Position numbers and translations under genes: made by a program. Positions 43,409-51,841 of a stretch of 64,000 nt of DNA are shown in pieces. Numbering within the stretch: position 1 is the stretch's first letter; each line of letters opens with the position of its first letter. A model generated the notes under the pieces. That model was given only the letters and a program-made list of their open reading frames with translations, had not been told where the DNA came from and made no database searches. Source of the stretch: Chryseobacterium sp. JAH (GTDB lineage Bacteria; Bacteroidota; Bacteroidia; Flavobacteriales; Weeksellaceae); NCBI RefSeq assembly GCF_001507335.1, contig NZ_LMAH01000001.1:124001-188000 (forward strand), in the 5' to 3' direction.

Positions 43409-44191
43409 CTAATCTTTAGTCAATATCAATACAGAATCTTTATCCCGTTTAATATTAAATCCAAAAGGCTTCAGGTCTTCTTTTAAATCTGATGAAGTAT
43501 AAGGATGGTGGATTTCTATGATTATATGATCGACATTTGAAAGCCAAGAGGTGTTTTTATGCAATAAAGTAATCTCACCACCTTCAATATCTATTTTCAT
43601 AAGGTCTATATGTTGAATGTCGAATTTCTGTTTCAAGCTTTCAATTGAAACTGCTTGTGTTGAAACTCCGACGTCTGATATTTTTTGATTATATGAAAGT
43701 TCGTCGCTGCTGAAATTGACAGATCCATCTTCAAAATATGCTGCAGCATTCATACAAACAATATTTTTGAATGAACTTGTATTATTTTTAAGTAACTCAA
43801 AATTTTCTACAGAGGCTTCTACCGAATATATTTTTGCATTGGGATATTTCAGAGACAAGTAGATAGAAGTGATACCAATATGCGCTCCCAAATCAAAAAT
43901 AATTTTTGGATCTTTTTTTAAAAGATAAAGATGTTCTGAATATGTTTTTTTCCAGAATACTTCGTAAAAAATATCGATGTCACCTTTAAAAGTTCTCAGA
44001 TAAATGTCAAATTTTTGAAATTCATTTTTTAAATGATAAACAAAGGTCTCATTATCTTTTAAATCTAAACTGCCTTTTTTGAATCGCTTGCTGTATCTTT
44101 TTGAATTCACGATTAACGAAATCCATGATTTTAAACTGCTGCTGACTTTACCTGTAAAAAATAGTTTTGAAATGTAATTGCTGAACGACAT
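43409..44191 (-). CDS. FkbM-family methyltransferase
   Basis: The 260-residue protein has SAM-binding motif I in IIFDLGAHIGITSIYLSLKYP, motif II with YSVEAS, and DLMKIDIEGGE as the acidic motif. FkbM-type enzymes methylate O-positions of sugars or polyketides. The gene faces the PhyH gene with nine bases between their stops, so it is a separate transcript. It may share substrates with the PhyH protein, but this is inference. Confidence 0.87.
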   Translation of the reverse strand: MSFSNYISKLFFTGKVSSSLKSWISLIVNSKRYSKRFKKGSLDLKDNETFVYHLKNEFQKFDIYLRTFKGDIDIFYEVFWKKTYSEHLYLLKKDPKIIFDLGAHIGITSIYLSLKYPNAKIYSVEASVENFELLKNNTSSFKNIVCMNAAAYFEDGSVNFSSDELSYNQKISDVGVSTQAVSIESLKQKFDIQHIDLMKIDIEGGEITLLHKNTSWLSNVDHIIIEIHHPYTSSDLKEDLKPFGFNIKRDKDSVLILTKD

Positions 44192-44341
44192 ACTTGAATT
44201 TAGGGATTTCAGATGCGTAAAAGTACTCTAAATTTCAGTTAAACTATATCTGTTCCGATGATTTCTTCCGCACCGTAATTACTTGTCGGCAAAGCTTTTA
44301 TTAAAACTTGTTAAAATAACGATTAAATAGCAAATATTTAG

Positions 44342-44349
44342 TAATTTTG
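44342..44349 (+). promoter_or_regulatory. -7 box of the 44362 gene
   Basis: TAATTTTG lies 12 bases before the ATG at 44362, giving a very short leader and excluding the TTG at 44347. Confidence 0.5.
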
Positions 44350-44361
44350 CTTCCTCAAATT

Positions 44362-44874
44362 ATGACAGATTTTTCAGACTATTTACCGTATGCATTTGCA
44401 TTGATTGTGGCGATTCCTTTTTTGGTTTTGCTCAGACAGTTTGTCTACACATATATCAATTTAAAAAACCAAGAAATCAAATTACTTTCTGTAAAGTCAA
44501 ACTCTGAAAACAAAACGCACTCTTACGAAAGAATGACGCTCTTTTTAGAGAGAATGAAGCCTTCCAATCTAATTCAAAAATTTGATAAAGATTTGGCAGC
44601 TCACGAGTTTGTATTTTTGACGGAAAGAACTATCAATGAAGAGTTTGAATATAATTCATCTCAACAATTATACGTAACTAAAAATGCATGGCAGAATATT
44701 GTTGATTCTAAAAATGCTGTCATTGATCTTCTTCACAAGACTTACGAAAGTCTTAATAATAATCCTAATCTCAACGAGTTCAAAACCGTTTTCATCATGA
44801 ATTACATGAATGGAGATGATTATATAGGAGCGACCATCGAAGATTTAAGAAGAGAGATTTTAATAATTGCTTAA
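44362..44874 (+). CDS. Membrane-anchored protein of unknown function
   Basis: The 170-residue protein has one N-terminal membrane helix (about residues 8-28, AFALIVAIPFLVLLRQFVYTYI), then a charged cytosolic or periplasmic part (RMTLFLERMKPSNLIQKFDKDL, EFEYNSSQQLYVTKNAW) with helical periodicity. I do not recognise the family. It lies 17 bases upstream of ppa and therefore shares its transcript, which gives a weak link to pyrophosphate metabolism or to membrane biology. Confidence 0.75.
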   Translation: MTDFSDYLPYAFALIVAIPFLVLLRQFVYTYINLKNQEIKLLSVKSNSENKTHSYERMTLFLERMKPSNLIQKFDKDLAAHEFVFLTERTINEEFEYNSSQQLYVTKNAWQNIVDSKNAVIDLLHKTYESLNNNPNLNEFKTVFIMNYMNGDDYIGATIEDLRREILIIA

Positions 44875-44891
44875 ACTATAAAAATAAATAA

Positions 44892-45503
44892 ATGATTCCA
44901 AATTTTAAAGCACATCCGTGGCATGGGATTTCTGCAGGAGAAGATGCGCCAAACGTTGTCAACGTTTTTGTGGAAATTGTTCCTTCAGATACTATTAAAT
45001 ACGAAATTGATAAAGCTACTGGATATTTAAAGGTTGACAGACCTCAGAAATTCTCAAACATTATTCCTGCATTATATGGTTTTGTTCCAAGAACATACTG
45101 TAACGAAGAAGTAATGAAATTAGCTGTAGAAAGTGGAGCAGACGACGTTACCATGGGAGATCATGATCCTTTGGATATCTGTGTTTTGAGCTCTCACAAT
45201 ATTCATTCGGGAGGATTATTGATGGAAGCTATTCCAATCGGTGGTTTCAAAATGATTGATGGTGGTGAAGCTGATGATAAAATCGTTGCCGTAATGGTAA
45301 GCGACCACGCATTCGGACATTTCAGAGATATCAGTGAACTTCCAGAGGCTGAAGTGAAAAGATTGATGCACTACTTTTTAACGTACAAAAACCTTCCGGA
45401 TGAGCCTGCAAAATGCAGAATCCAGGAAGTTTACGGAGCTGAACACGCTAGAAAAGTAATTATTGCATCTCAGAATGATTACGCAAGCAAATTTGGGGGA
45501 TAA
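44892..45503 (+). CDS. ppa: Soluble inorganic pyrophosphatase, family I
   Basis: This cytosolic enzyme hydrolyses PPi to phosphate with Mg2+, pulling biosynthetic reactions. The 203-residue protein has the signature DHDPLDICVL with three metal Asp, plus the substrate residues in KYEIDKATGYLKVDR and FVPRTYC. It is slightly longer than the E. coli enzyme. It follows the membrane protein gene at 17 bases, and a terminator separates it from hppA, which encodes a second, membrane-bound pyrophosphatase. Confidence 0.95.
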   Translation: MIPNFKAHPWHGISAGEDAPNVVNVFVEIVPSDTIKYEIDKATGYLKVDRPQKFSNIIPALYGFVPRTYCNEEVMKLAVESGADDVTMGDHDPLDICVLSSHNIHSGGLLMEAIPIGGFKMIDGGEADDKIVAVMVSDHAFGHFRDISELPEAEVKRLMHYFLTYKNLPDEPAKCRIQEVYGAEHARKVIIASQNDYASKFGG

Positions 45504-45525
45504 TATTCCTTCTATGATAAATTTA

Positions 45526-45562
45526 AAAGAGTAAATGAATTTTCATTTGCTCTTTTTTTTTT
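45526..45562 (+). terminator. Terminator between ppa and hppA
   Basis: AGAGTAAATGA and TCATTTGCTCT pair with one G-T around ATTT, followed by ten T. Confidence 0.85.
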
Positions 45563-45685
45563 GTGAAATTTTCAATATTTAATTTAACCCTTTATTGAGT
45601 TTTTAAACACTTTATAATATTTTCCATTTTCTGAATAGAATTATTTGGTATATTTATTATTCTATTACCAAAAAAATATTAAACT

Positions 45686-48421
45686 ATGGACTTATTTTAT
45701 TTAGTACCCATTTTTGGTGTTATCGCATTACTCTATACATTTCTTCAAAGCCGTTGGGTGACCAAACAAAATGCAGGAAATGAACGAATGAAAGTAATCA
45801 GCGGACACATTGCCGACGGAGCTATGGCCTTCCTGAAAGCAGAATACAAAATTCTAACCTATTTCGTTGTTATTGTCGCCATTTTATTGGCTGTGATGGG
45901 CACAACAAATTCAAATTCGCACTGGAGCATCAGTATTGCGTTTGTTATTGGCGCCGTATTTTCTGCTTTGGCGGGATTTATCGGGATGAAAATTGCCACA
46001 AAAGCAAACGTAAGAACTGCCGAAGCTGCAAAAACTTCGTTAGCGAAAGCTCTTAAAGTCTCTTTTGCAGGTGGTTCTGTTATGGGGATGGGCGTTGCCG
46101 GACTTGCGGTTTTAGGATTGGGAGCTTTGTATCTAATTGTTAAACAAATCTTCGCTCCAAATTCCCCTGTTGATTCTCATGAAATGGAAAGAACCATTGA
46201 AATTCTTACAGGATTTTCTTTGGGTGCAGAATCAATTGCTCTTTTCGCCAGAGTAGGTGGCGGAATTTACACTAAAGCAGCCGACGTAGGCGCCGATTTA
46301 GTAGGTAAAGTTGAAGCAGGAATACCAGAAGATGACCCTAGAAATCCGGCTACTATTGCGGATAATGTAGGTGACAATGTAGGTGACGTTGCCGGAATGG
46401 GTGCCGATTTATTCGGTTCTTATGTTGCAACCGTTTTAGCAACAATGGTTTTAGGACGTGAAACTATGTCAGACGATGCATTCGGAGGTTTTGCACCTGT
46501 TCTTTTACCAATGTTGATTGCCGGAACAGGAATTATCTTTTCTATGATCGGAACTTTATTTGTCAAAATTAATGATGACGAAGATTCTTCTACATCAAGT
46601 GTTCAGAATGCTTTGAACCTTGGGAACTGGGGAAGTATCGTTATTACAGCAATATCTTCTTATTTCTTGGTTAATTATTTATTACCGGAAACAATGGTTC
46701 TACGTGGACTTGAATTTACTAAAATGGGCGTTTTCGGAGCCATCATGGTAGGTCTTGTGGTAGGAACCTTAATGAGTATCATCACAGAATACTACACAGC
46801 AATGGGCAAAAGGCCAGTAAAAAGTATTGTAAAACAATCTTCTACAGGCCATGCAACAAACATCATCGGTGGACTTTCAGTAGGGATGGAATCTACATTT
46901 TTACCGATTATTGTTTTAGCTGGAGGTATCTACGGTTCATATCTATGTGCAGGATTATATGGTGTGGCCATTGCAGCAGCAGGTATGATGGCAACAACAG
47001 CAATGCAGCTAGCCATTGATGCATTCGGGCCAATTGCTGATAATGCCGGTGGAATTGCAGAAATGAGTGAGCTACCAAAAGAGGTTCGCGAAAAAACAGA
47101 TATTTTGGATGCCGTAGGAAATACAACAGCAGCAACAGGAAAAGGTTTTGCGATTGCTTCAGCAGCTTTGACCGCTTTAGCTCTATTTGCAGCCTTTGTT
47201 GGAATTGCAGGAATTGATGGAATTGATATTTACAGGGCAGACGTCCTCGCCGGTTTATTTGTTGGAGGAATGATTCCTTTTATTTTTTCATCACTGGCAA
47301 TTACTGCAGTTGGACAGGCAGCAATGGCAATGGTAGAAGAAGTGAGAAGACAATTCAGAGAAATACCTGGTATTTTAGAAGGTAAGGCAGAACCTGAATA
47401 TGAAAAATGTGTTGCGATTTCTACCGATGCTTCCATTAGAAAAATGATGCTTCCGGGAGCCATCGCTATTATTTCACCGCTTTTAGTCGGGTTTATTTTT
47501 GGACCCGAAGTTTTGGGAGGTTTTTTAGCCGGAGCAACAGTCTGTGGTGTTTTGATGGGAATGTTCCAGAATAATGCAGGTGGAGCTTGGGATAATGCTA
47601 AAAAGTCTTTTGAGAAGGGAGCAAAAATAAACGGTGAAACGTATTACAAAGGTTCAGAACCACACAAGGCCTCAGTAACGGGGGATACGGTCGGAGATCC
47701 ATTTAAAGATACTTCAGGACCATCAATGAATATTTTAATTAAATTAATGTCTATTGTTTCATTGGTAATTGCACCTACGCTAGCCGTGATGCACAAAGAT
47801 AAAATTGAAGCCAACAGACAGGCAAAAATTGAGAGCTTAACAGGAATGACGGGTACAATTTCTGCCAAACAAAATGTTTCAGGAACTCCAATAGAGGTTG
47901 TGCCAGCGCCGATAACAGGGCAACTCAATGAAAGTGGGGATTTTGTATATAATACAGGAAATATTCAGGAGATCAAGCTGAAAGGAGGCAAAACCATTTC
48001 TTTAGGAAATCAGAGCCAACTCTTGCTGATGTATAATCAAATAAAAAATAACCAGCAGACCGTTTTAGATCCTGATGAATGGTTTACCATCGAAAATTTA
48101 TTTTTTGAAACCGAGTCCAGCGACTTAAAAGCAGGCTCCGAAGTTCAACTGATGAACCTTGCTGAAATTTTAAATGCATATCCAAATCTTAAAATAAAGT
48201 TAGGTGGCTACACAGATAATTCAGGAAGCGAGGAAGGAAACAAGCAGTTATCAAACCTTAGAGCGCAAACTGCGAAGCTAAAACTTTTAGAATTAGGAAT
48301 CGCAGCTGACAGAGTAGAAGCAGAAGGTTATGGATCACAATATCCTGTTTGTGCAGCTAATGATACCGATGAATGTATGGCAACAAATAGAAGAATTGAT
48401 GTGAGAGTTCTTTCTTTATAA
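45686..48421 (+). CDS. hppA: Membrane pyrophosphatase (ion pump) fused to an OmpA-like domain
   Basis: The first about 705 residues are a complete membrane-bound pyrophosphatase, which pumps H+ and/or Na+ on PPi hydrolysis: [28 protein letters not shown] and GGAWDNAKK are the substrate and Mg motifs, with about 16 helices. The motif [11 protein letters not shown] has Ala and Gly where K+-independent enzymes have Lys and Thr, which points to the K+-dependent type. A linker of about 90 residues leads to an OmpA-like domain (about 796-911): [29 protein letters not shown] and TNRRIDVRV keep the peptidoglycan-binding Asp and Arg. M-PPase C-termini lie outside the cytosol, so this domain should reach the periplasm. 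Confidence 0.93.
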   Translation: MDLFYLVPIFGVIALLYTFLQSRWVTKQNAGNERMKVISGHIADGAMAFLKAEYKILTYFVVIVAILLAVMGTTNSNSHWSISIAFVIGAVFSALAGFIGMKIATKANVRTAEAAKTSLAKALKVSFAGGSVMGMGVAGLAVLGLGALYLIVKQIFAPNSPVDSHEMERTIEILTGFSLGAESIALFARVGGGIYTKAADVGADLVGKVEAGIPEDDPRNPATIADNVGDNVGDVAGMGADLFGSYVATVLATMVLGRETMSDDAFGGFAPVLLPMLIAGTGIIFSMIGTLFVKINDDEDSSTSSVQNALNLGNWGSIVITAISSYFLVNYLLPETMVLRGLEFTKMGVFGAIMVGLVVGTLMSIITEYYTAMGKRPVKSIVKQSSTGHATNIIGGLSVGMESTFLPIIVLAGGIYGSYLCAGLYGVAIAAAGMMATTAMQLAIDAFGPIADNAGGIAEMSELPKEVREKTDILDAVGNTTAATGKGFAIASAALTALALFAAFVGIAGIDGIDIYRADVLAGLFVGGMIPFIFSSLAITAVGQAAMAMVEEVRRQFREIPGILEGKAEPEYEKCVAISTDASIRKMMLPGAIAIISPLLVGFIFGPEVLGGFLAGATVCGVLMGMFQNNAGGAWDNAKKSFEKGAKINGETYYKGSEPHKASVTGDTVGDPFKDTSGPSMNILIKLMSIVSLVIAPTLAVMHKDKIEANRQAKIESLTGMTGTISAKQNVSGTPIEVVPAPITGQLNESGDFVYNTGNIQEIKLKGGKTISLGNQSQLLLMYNQIKNNQQTVLDPDEWFTIENLFFETESSDLKAGSEVQLMNLAEILNAYPNLKIKLGGYTDNSGSEEGNKQLSNLRAQTAKLKLLELGIAADRVEAEGYGSQYPVCAANDTDECMATNRRIDVRVLSL

Positions 48422-48438
48422 TTAAATTAAACTTAACT

Positions 48439-48477
48439 AAAACGAAACACCGCAGAAAAACTGCGGTGTTTCGTTTT
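48439..48477. terminator. Bidirectional terminator after hppA
   Basis: AACGAAACACCGCAG and CTGCGGTGTTTCGTT form a perfect 15-bp stem with an AAAAA loop between convergent genes. Confidence 0.93.
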
Positions 48478-48491
48478 AAAAAAATTCTAAT

Positions 48492-48809
48492 TTATCTTCT
48501 TTCTAATATTTCAGTACATATATTTCTTCCTTCATTACACCAATAAGTATATGTAAATTCATTTTTATCATTTCGTGTGATTTCGTACACTGTCTTTTTT
48601 CCAACAAAATGAAGATTATCCTCAAATAATAATTTTGATTCAATTTTTGTAATTTCAGTTTCGAATTTGCAATCATTTAGTATTTTCATTTTACTTGTGA
48701 TCATTATAAGATTATCTCCCCAAACTTCATTCATTGTATGTGTTGTAAATCTAACTTTATACGTTTCATCACTATCAGATTTTAATCTTGACAAAGTAAC
48801 ATTTTTCAA
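48492..48809 (-). CDS. Unknown small protein, possibly truncated or frameshifted at its start
   Basis: The 105-residue frame has no recognised family. It is beta-rich and polar (VRFTTHTMNEVWGDNLIMITSK, VYEITRNDKNEFTYTYWCNEG). The only in-frame start is a TTG at 48809. Just upstream, a different frame reads MLWNKSLLLILLL from an ATG at 48846, which looks like the beginning of an export signal. A single frameshift near 48810 would join the two into one secreted protein. It could be a decayed gene; no promoter box is seen. Confidence 0.5.
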   Translation of the reverse strand: MKNVTLSRLKSDSDETYKVRFTTHTMNEVWGDNLIMITSKMKILNDCKFETEITKIESKLLFEDNLHFVGKKTVYEITRNDKNEFTYTYWCNEGRNICTEILERR

Positions 48810-48871
48810 GAAGTAAAATAAGTAGAAGACTTTTATTCCAAAGCATGATGAAAAAGATTTTTAAGTTTATA

Positions 48872-50011
48872 TCACAAATTTTTTCTCAAATGATCCAAAG
48901 CCTGAATAATCACATCATCTTTTTTGGCAAAACTAAATCTTATATAATCTGAATCCTGTTTTGACTGGTAAAAAGCAGAAAGCGGAAGGCATGAAACTTT
49001 TTTTTCTACAGTCAGCCATTTAGAAAATTCCACATCGGTCATGGTTTTTGAAATATTCCTGAAGTTTACCAATTGGAAAAAACCACCTTCAGCTTGTTGT
49101 TCGATTTGTAATGGTGTATCTTCAATCATTTCATTGAAGACATTTCTCTTATTCTGCATGATTTTTTGGTTATCTGAAGGGTCAAAAATTTCAAGATATT
49201 TTGCAATCGCATACTGACAAGGAGCATTTGAACTATATGAGATATATTGCTGGTGGTGTCTGAAGTTATCCAGTAATTCTTCTGAAGCTAAAAGATAACT
49301 GACTTTCCAGCCTGTAGCATGGAACATTTTACCAAAAGAGAAAATAGAGAAGGTTCTTTTCTTAAGTTCAGAATGAAGAAACGGACTGTAATGAGCAACT
49401 TCATCATAACAATAGATGTCATATATTTCTTCTGAAATTACATAAATCTCCTGATTTTTTATCAACTGATAGAGCTTTTCCCAGTCTGAAGCCGTCCACA
49501 TTTTCCCTGTCGGGTTTTGTGGAGAATTAATAATAATTGCTTTTGTTTTTTCTGAAATACAGTTTTGAAGTTTTTCCCATTCAATGGAAAAATCATTATC
49601 CAGATTATAGTAAACAGGAATTCCGCCATTCAAGACAATAGATGGTGCATAAGTATAATAGGAAGGCTGAATAACAATCACTTCATCCCCAAATTCTAAG
49701 ATCGATTTCAGTGAGGTATACAAGGCAAAAGTAGAACACGGAACAATATTAACTTCTTCTTTCTTAAGTCTCAAACTATTGATTCTTTGAGAATTAAACT
49801 TTAATATATTATCAATCAGTAGAGGGTTACCGGAAAGAGATTCGTAGCTGTGACTGATGATGTCAGCAGACTCTTTGAGATAATATCGAAGCCTCTTATC
49901 AATTTCAAAATCGGGAAGACCCAATGACAAATCGTAACTCTGATGTCTTAACGCAAGTTCAGACATTTCAGTGAAAAATGTGTAGTCATTAAATCCGTAT
50001 TTTTTTTTCAT
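48872..50011 (-). CDS. PLP-dependent aminotransferase (class I, methionine/kynurenine type)
   Basis: The 379-residue enzyme has the class I/II aminotransferase fold. It resembles YbdL/kynurenine aminotransferase: LSLGLPDFEIDKRLRYYLKES, NSPQNPTGKMW, the PLP Lys in FSFGKMFHATGWK (near residue 228) and IRFSFAKKDD at the end. Proteins of this type transaminate methionine and aromatic amino acids. The start at 50011 is chosen over 50023 because a -7 box (50021-50028) overlaps the upstream Met. Confidence 0.87.
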   Translation of the reverse strand: MKKKYGFNDYTFFTEMSELALRHQSYDLSLGLPDFEIDKRLRYYLKESADIISHSYESLSGNPLLIDNILKFNSQRINSLRLKKEEVNIVPCSTFALYTSLKSILEFGDEVIVIQPSYYTYAPSIVLNGGIPVYYNLDNDFSIEWEKLQNCISEKTKAIIINSPQNPTGKMWTASDWEKLYQLIKNQEIYVISEEIYDIYCYDEVAHYSPFLHSELKKRTFSIFSFGKMFHATGWKVSYLLASEELLDNFRHHQQYISYSSNAPCQYAIAKYLEIFDPSDNQKIMQNKRNVFNEMIEDTPLQIEQQAEGGFFQLVNFRNISKTMTDVEFSKWLTVEKKVSCLPLSAFYQSKQDSDYIRFSFAKKDDVIIQALDHLRKNL

Positions 50012-50020
50012 ATAGACTAT

Positions 50021-50028
50021 CAAATATA
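50021..50028 (-). promoter_or_regulatory. -7 box of the aminotransferase gene
   Basis: On the minus strand TATATTTG lies 9 bases before the ATG at 50011. Confidence 0.55.
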
Positions 50029-50198
50029 TAAAAAAAACGATGCCGTACCACAGTTAAATTATTTTTGCTATTTTTAAACAAATAATTTGTAAATGAAATC
50101 GACGTCATTGGTTTTGATTAACAAACACCAATAAAAAAGACGATAACATTACTTGTTACAACTTTTTGGTATAAACTTTTAAAAAATAAAATCTGTAT

Positions 50199-51254
50199 AT
50201 GAAAAAAATTCTGATTCCTATGTTTTCTGCTTTCGTTTTGGCAAGTTGTGGAACTTCAAAAGTTACTACAACTGGTCAAGATACGTCAAAGTCGGTTAGT
50301 TCAAGTTTACCTAAAGACGACAAAGCTTTTCAGTCTGCTTATCAAGCTATTAAACTTGAAGACCTTAAAAAAAACCTCTACGTTATTGCAGCCGATGATA
50401 TGGAAGGTCGAGACACAGGAAGCCCTGGTCAGAAAAAGGCAGGGGAGTACATGATTAATTATTATAAAAGTATAGGAGTTTCGTTTCCGAAAACCTTAGG
50501 ATCGTATTACCAAAAAGTCCCGGCTGAATATATGCAGAAAAGAGGGGGTAGAAATTTACCTGATTCAGAAAACATTCTAGCTTTTATAGAAGGTAGTGAA
50601 AAACCTCAAGAAATAGTTGTAGTTTCTGCACATTATGACCATGTCGGAACACAAAATGGTGTAGTGTATAACGGAGCAGATGATGATGGAAGTGGAACGG
50701 TTGCCGTCATGGAAATTGCCAAAGCATTTCAAACTGCTAAAAAAGCAGGTAACGGTCCCAAAAGATCTATCTTGTTTCTTCATGTAACCGGTGAAGAACA
50801 CGGACTCTTTGGATCCGAATATTATTCTGATAATCCTGTTTTTCCCTTGGCCAATACTGTTGTTGATTTAAATATCGATATGATTGGTCGCGATGATCCC
50901 GAAAATAGAGGTAAAAAATATGTGTATGTCATCGGATCTGAAATGTTGAGTTCTGAATTGAAAATAATCAATGAAGCTGCTAATAAAAAAACGGTGAATT
51001 TAGAATTAAATTACATGTATGACGACCCTAATGATCCGCAGAGATTATATTACAGATCAGATCATTATAATTTTGCAAAAAATAATATTCCTGTAGCGTT
51101 TTATTTTGACGGTATTCATGAAGACTATCATAAGTCAACCGATGATGTAGAAAAAATAGACTACGATATGTTACAAAAGAGAACGCAGCTGGTTTTTGCG
51201 ACAGCTTGGGAAATTGCCAACAGAGAAGCTAGAATTGTTGTAGACAAAAAATAA
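50199..51254 (+). CDS. M28-family zinc peptidase, lipoprotein
   Basis: The 351-residue precursor has a lipobox FVLASC (Cys17). The M28 catalytic domain shows the zinc ligands in VSAHYDHVG, NGADDDGSGTV and TGEEHGLFGSEYY, an Asp in NIDMIGRDD and a final His in FDGIHEDYHKSTDD. Such aminopeptidases release N-terminal residues from peptides; here it would act outside the inner membrane. It is transcribed alone and ends at a terminator at 51271-51304. Confidence 0.92.
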   Translation: MKKILIPMFSAFVLASCGTSKVTTTGQDTSKSVSSSLPKDDKAFQSAYQAIKLEDLKKNLYVIAADDMEGRDTGSPGQKKAGEYMINYYKSIGVSFPKTLGSYYQKVPAEYMQKRGGRNLPDSENILAFIEGSEKPQEIVVVSAHYDHVGTQNGVVYNGADDDGSGTVAVMEIAKAFQTAKKAGNGPKRSILFLHVTGEEHGLFGSEYYSDNPVFPLANTVVDLNIDMIGRDDPENRGKKYVYVIGSEMLSSELKIINEAANKKTVNLELNYMYDDPNDPQRLYYRSDHYNFAKNNIPVAFYFDGIHEDYHKSTDDVEKIDYDMLQKRTQLVFATAWEIANREARIVVDKK

Positions 51255-51270
51255 GTTAAACTAAAATATT

Positions 51271-51304
51271 AAAACCTATAAGAATTTTCTTGTAGGTTTT
51301 TTTC
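51271..51304 (+). terminator. Terminator of the M28 peptidase gene
   Basis: AAAACCTATAAGAA and TTCTTGTAGGTTTT pair with one G-T, followed by a T-run. Confidence 0.82.
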
Positions 51305-51313
51305 ATTAAGAAT

Positions 51314-51682
51314 ATGAAACAAAATATAAAATCAATCCGACCTTTTATAGGAGCGAAAAACTTTGAAGAAAGCAGATCATTTTATAGAGATTTGGGTTTT
51401 GAGGAAGTTGTTCTTGAACACAACTTCTCAGTTTTTAAAAAAAATGAAATTGCTTTTTATCTGCAGGATTACTATGCAAAAGAATGGATTGAAAATACAA
51501 TGGTCTTTGTTGAAGTTGAGGATACAGAAGCATATTATAATGAAATGCTCGCTCTAAATCTTCCTGAAAAATATGCAACAGCAAAGCTCAGCCCAATCAA
51601 AACAATGGATTGGGGAAAAGAGTGTTTCCTACACGATCCTTCAGGAATACTTTGGCATTTTGGAGAGTTTTTTAATCAATAA
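51314..51682 (+). CDS. VOC-family (glyoxalase/bleomycin-resistance-like) protein
   Basis: The 122-residue protein has two beta-alpha-beta-beta-beta units of the vicinal oxygen chelate fold: IRPFIGAKNFEESRSFYRDLGFEEV at the start and MDWGKECFLHDPSGILWHFGEF at the end. Metal ligands are not obvious, so it could be a binding protein rather than an enzyme. It begins ten bases after the terminator of the M28 gene, and promoter elements are not clear. Confidence 0.82.
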   Translation: MKQNIKSIRPFIGAKNFEESRSFYRDLGFEEVVLEHNFSVFKKNEIAFYLQDYYAKEWIENTMVFVEVEDTEAYYNEMLALNLPEKYATAKLSPIKTMDWGKECFLHDPSGILWHFGEFFNQ

Positions 51683-51841
51683 GCAATCATTGAAGTAAAC
51701 TTCCGAAATTGGAATTGTGATAGTAAAAAAAACAAGAATATGAGAGCTGTGCATTTAACACATGAGAATTACACTGCATTAAAATCAAAAAACCTATTAT
51801 TTCTTAAAACGCCTGGAATTCGTGTAGATAGAGGCGAGATT

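Noticed and set aside
46908-47928. Minus-strand frames within hppA
   Set aside because: Antisense shadows of a strongly conserved coding region, with unusual composition and no promoter.
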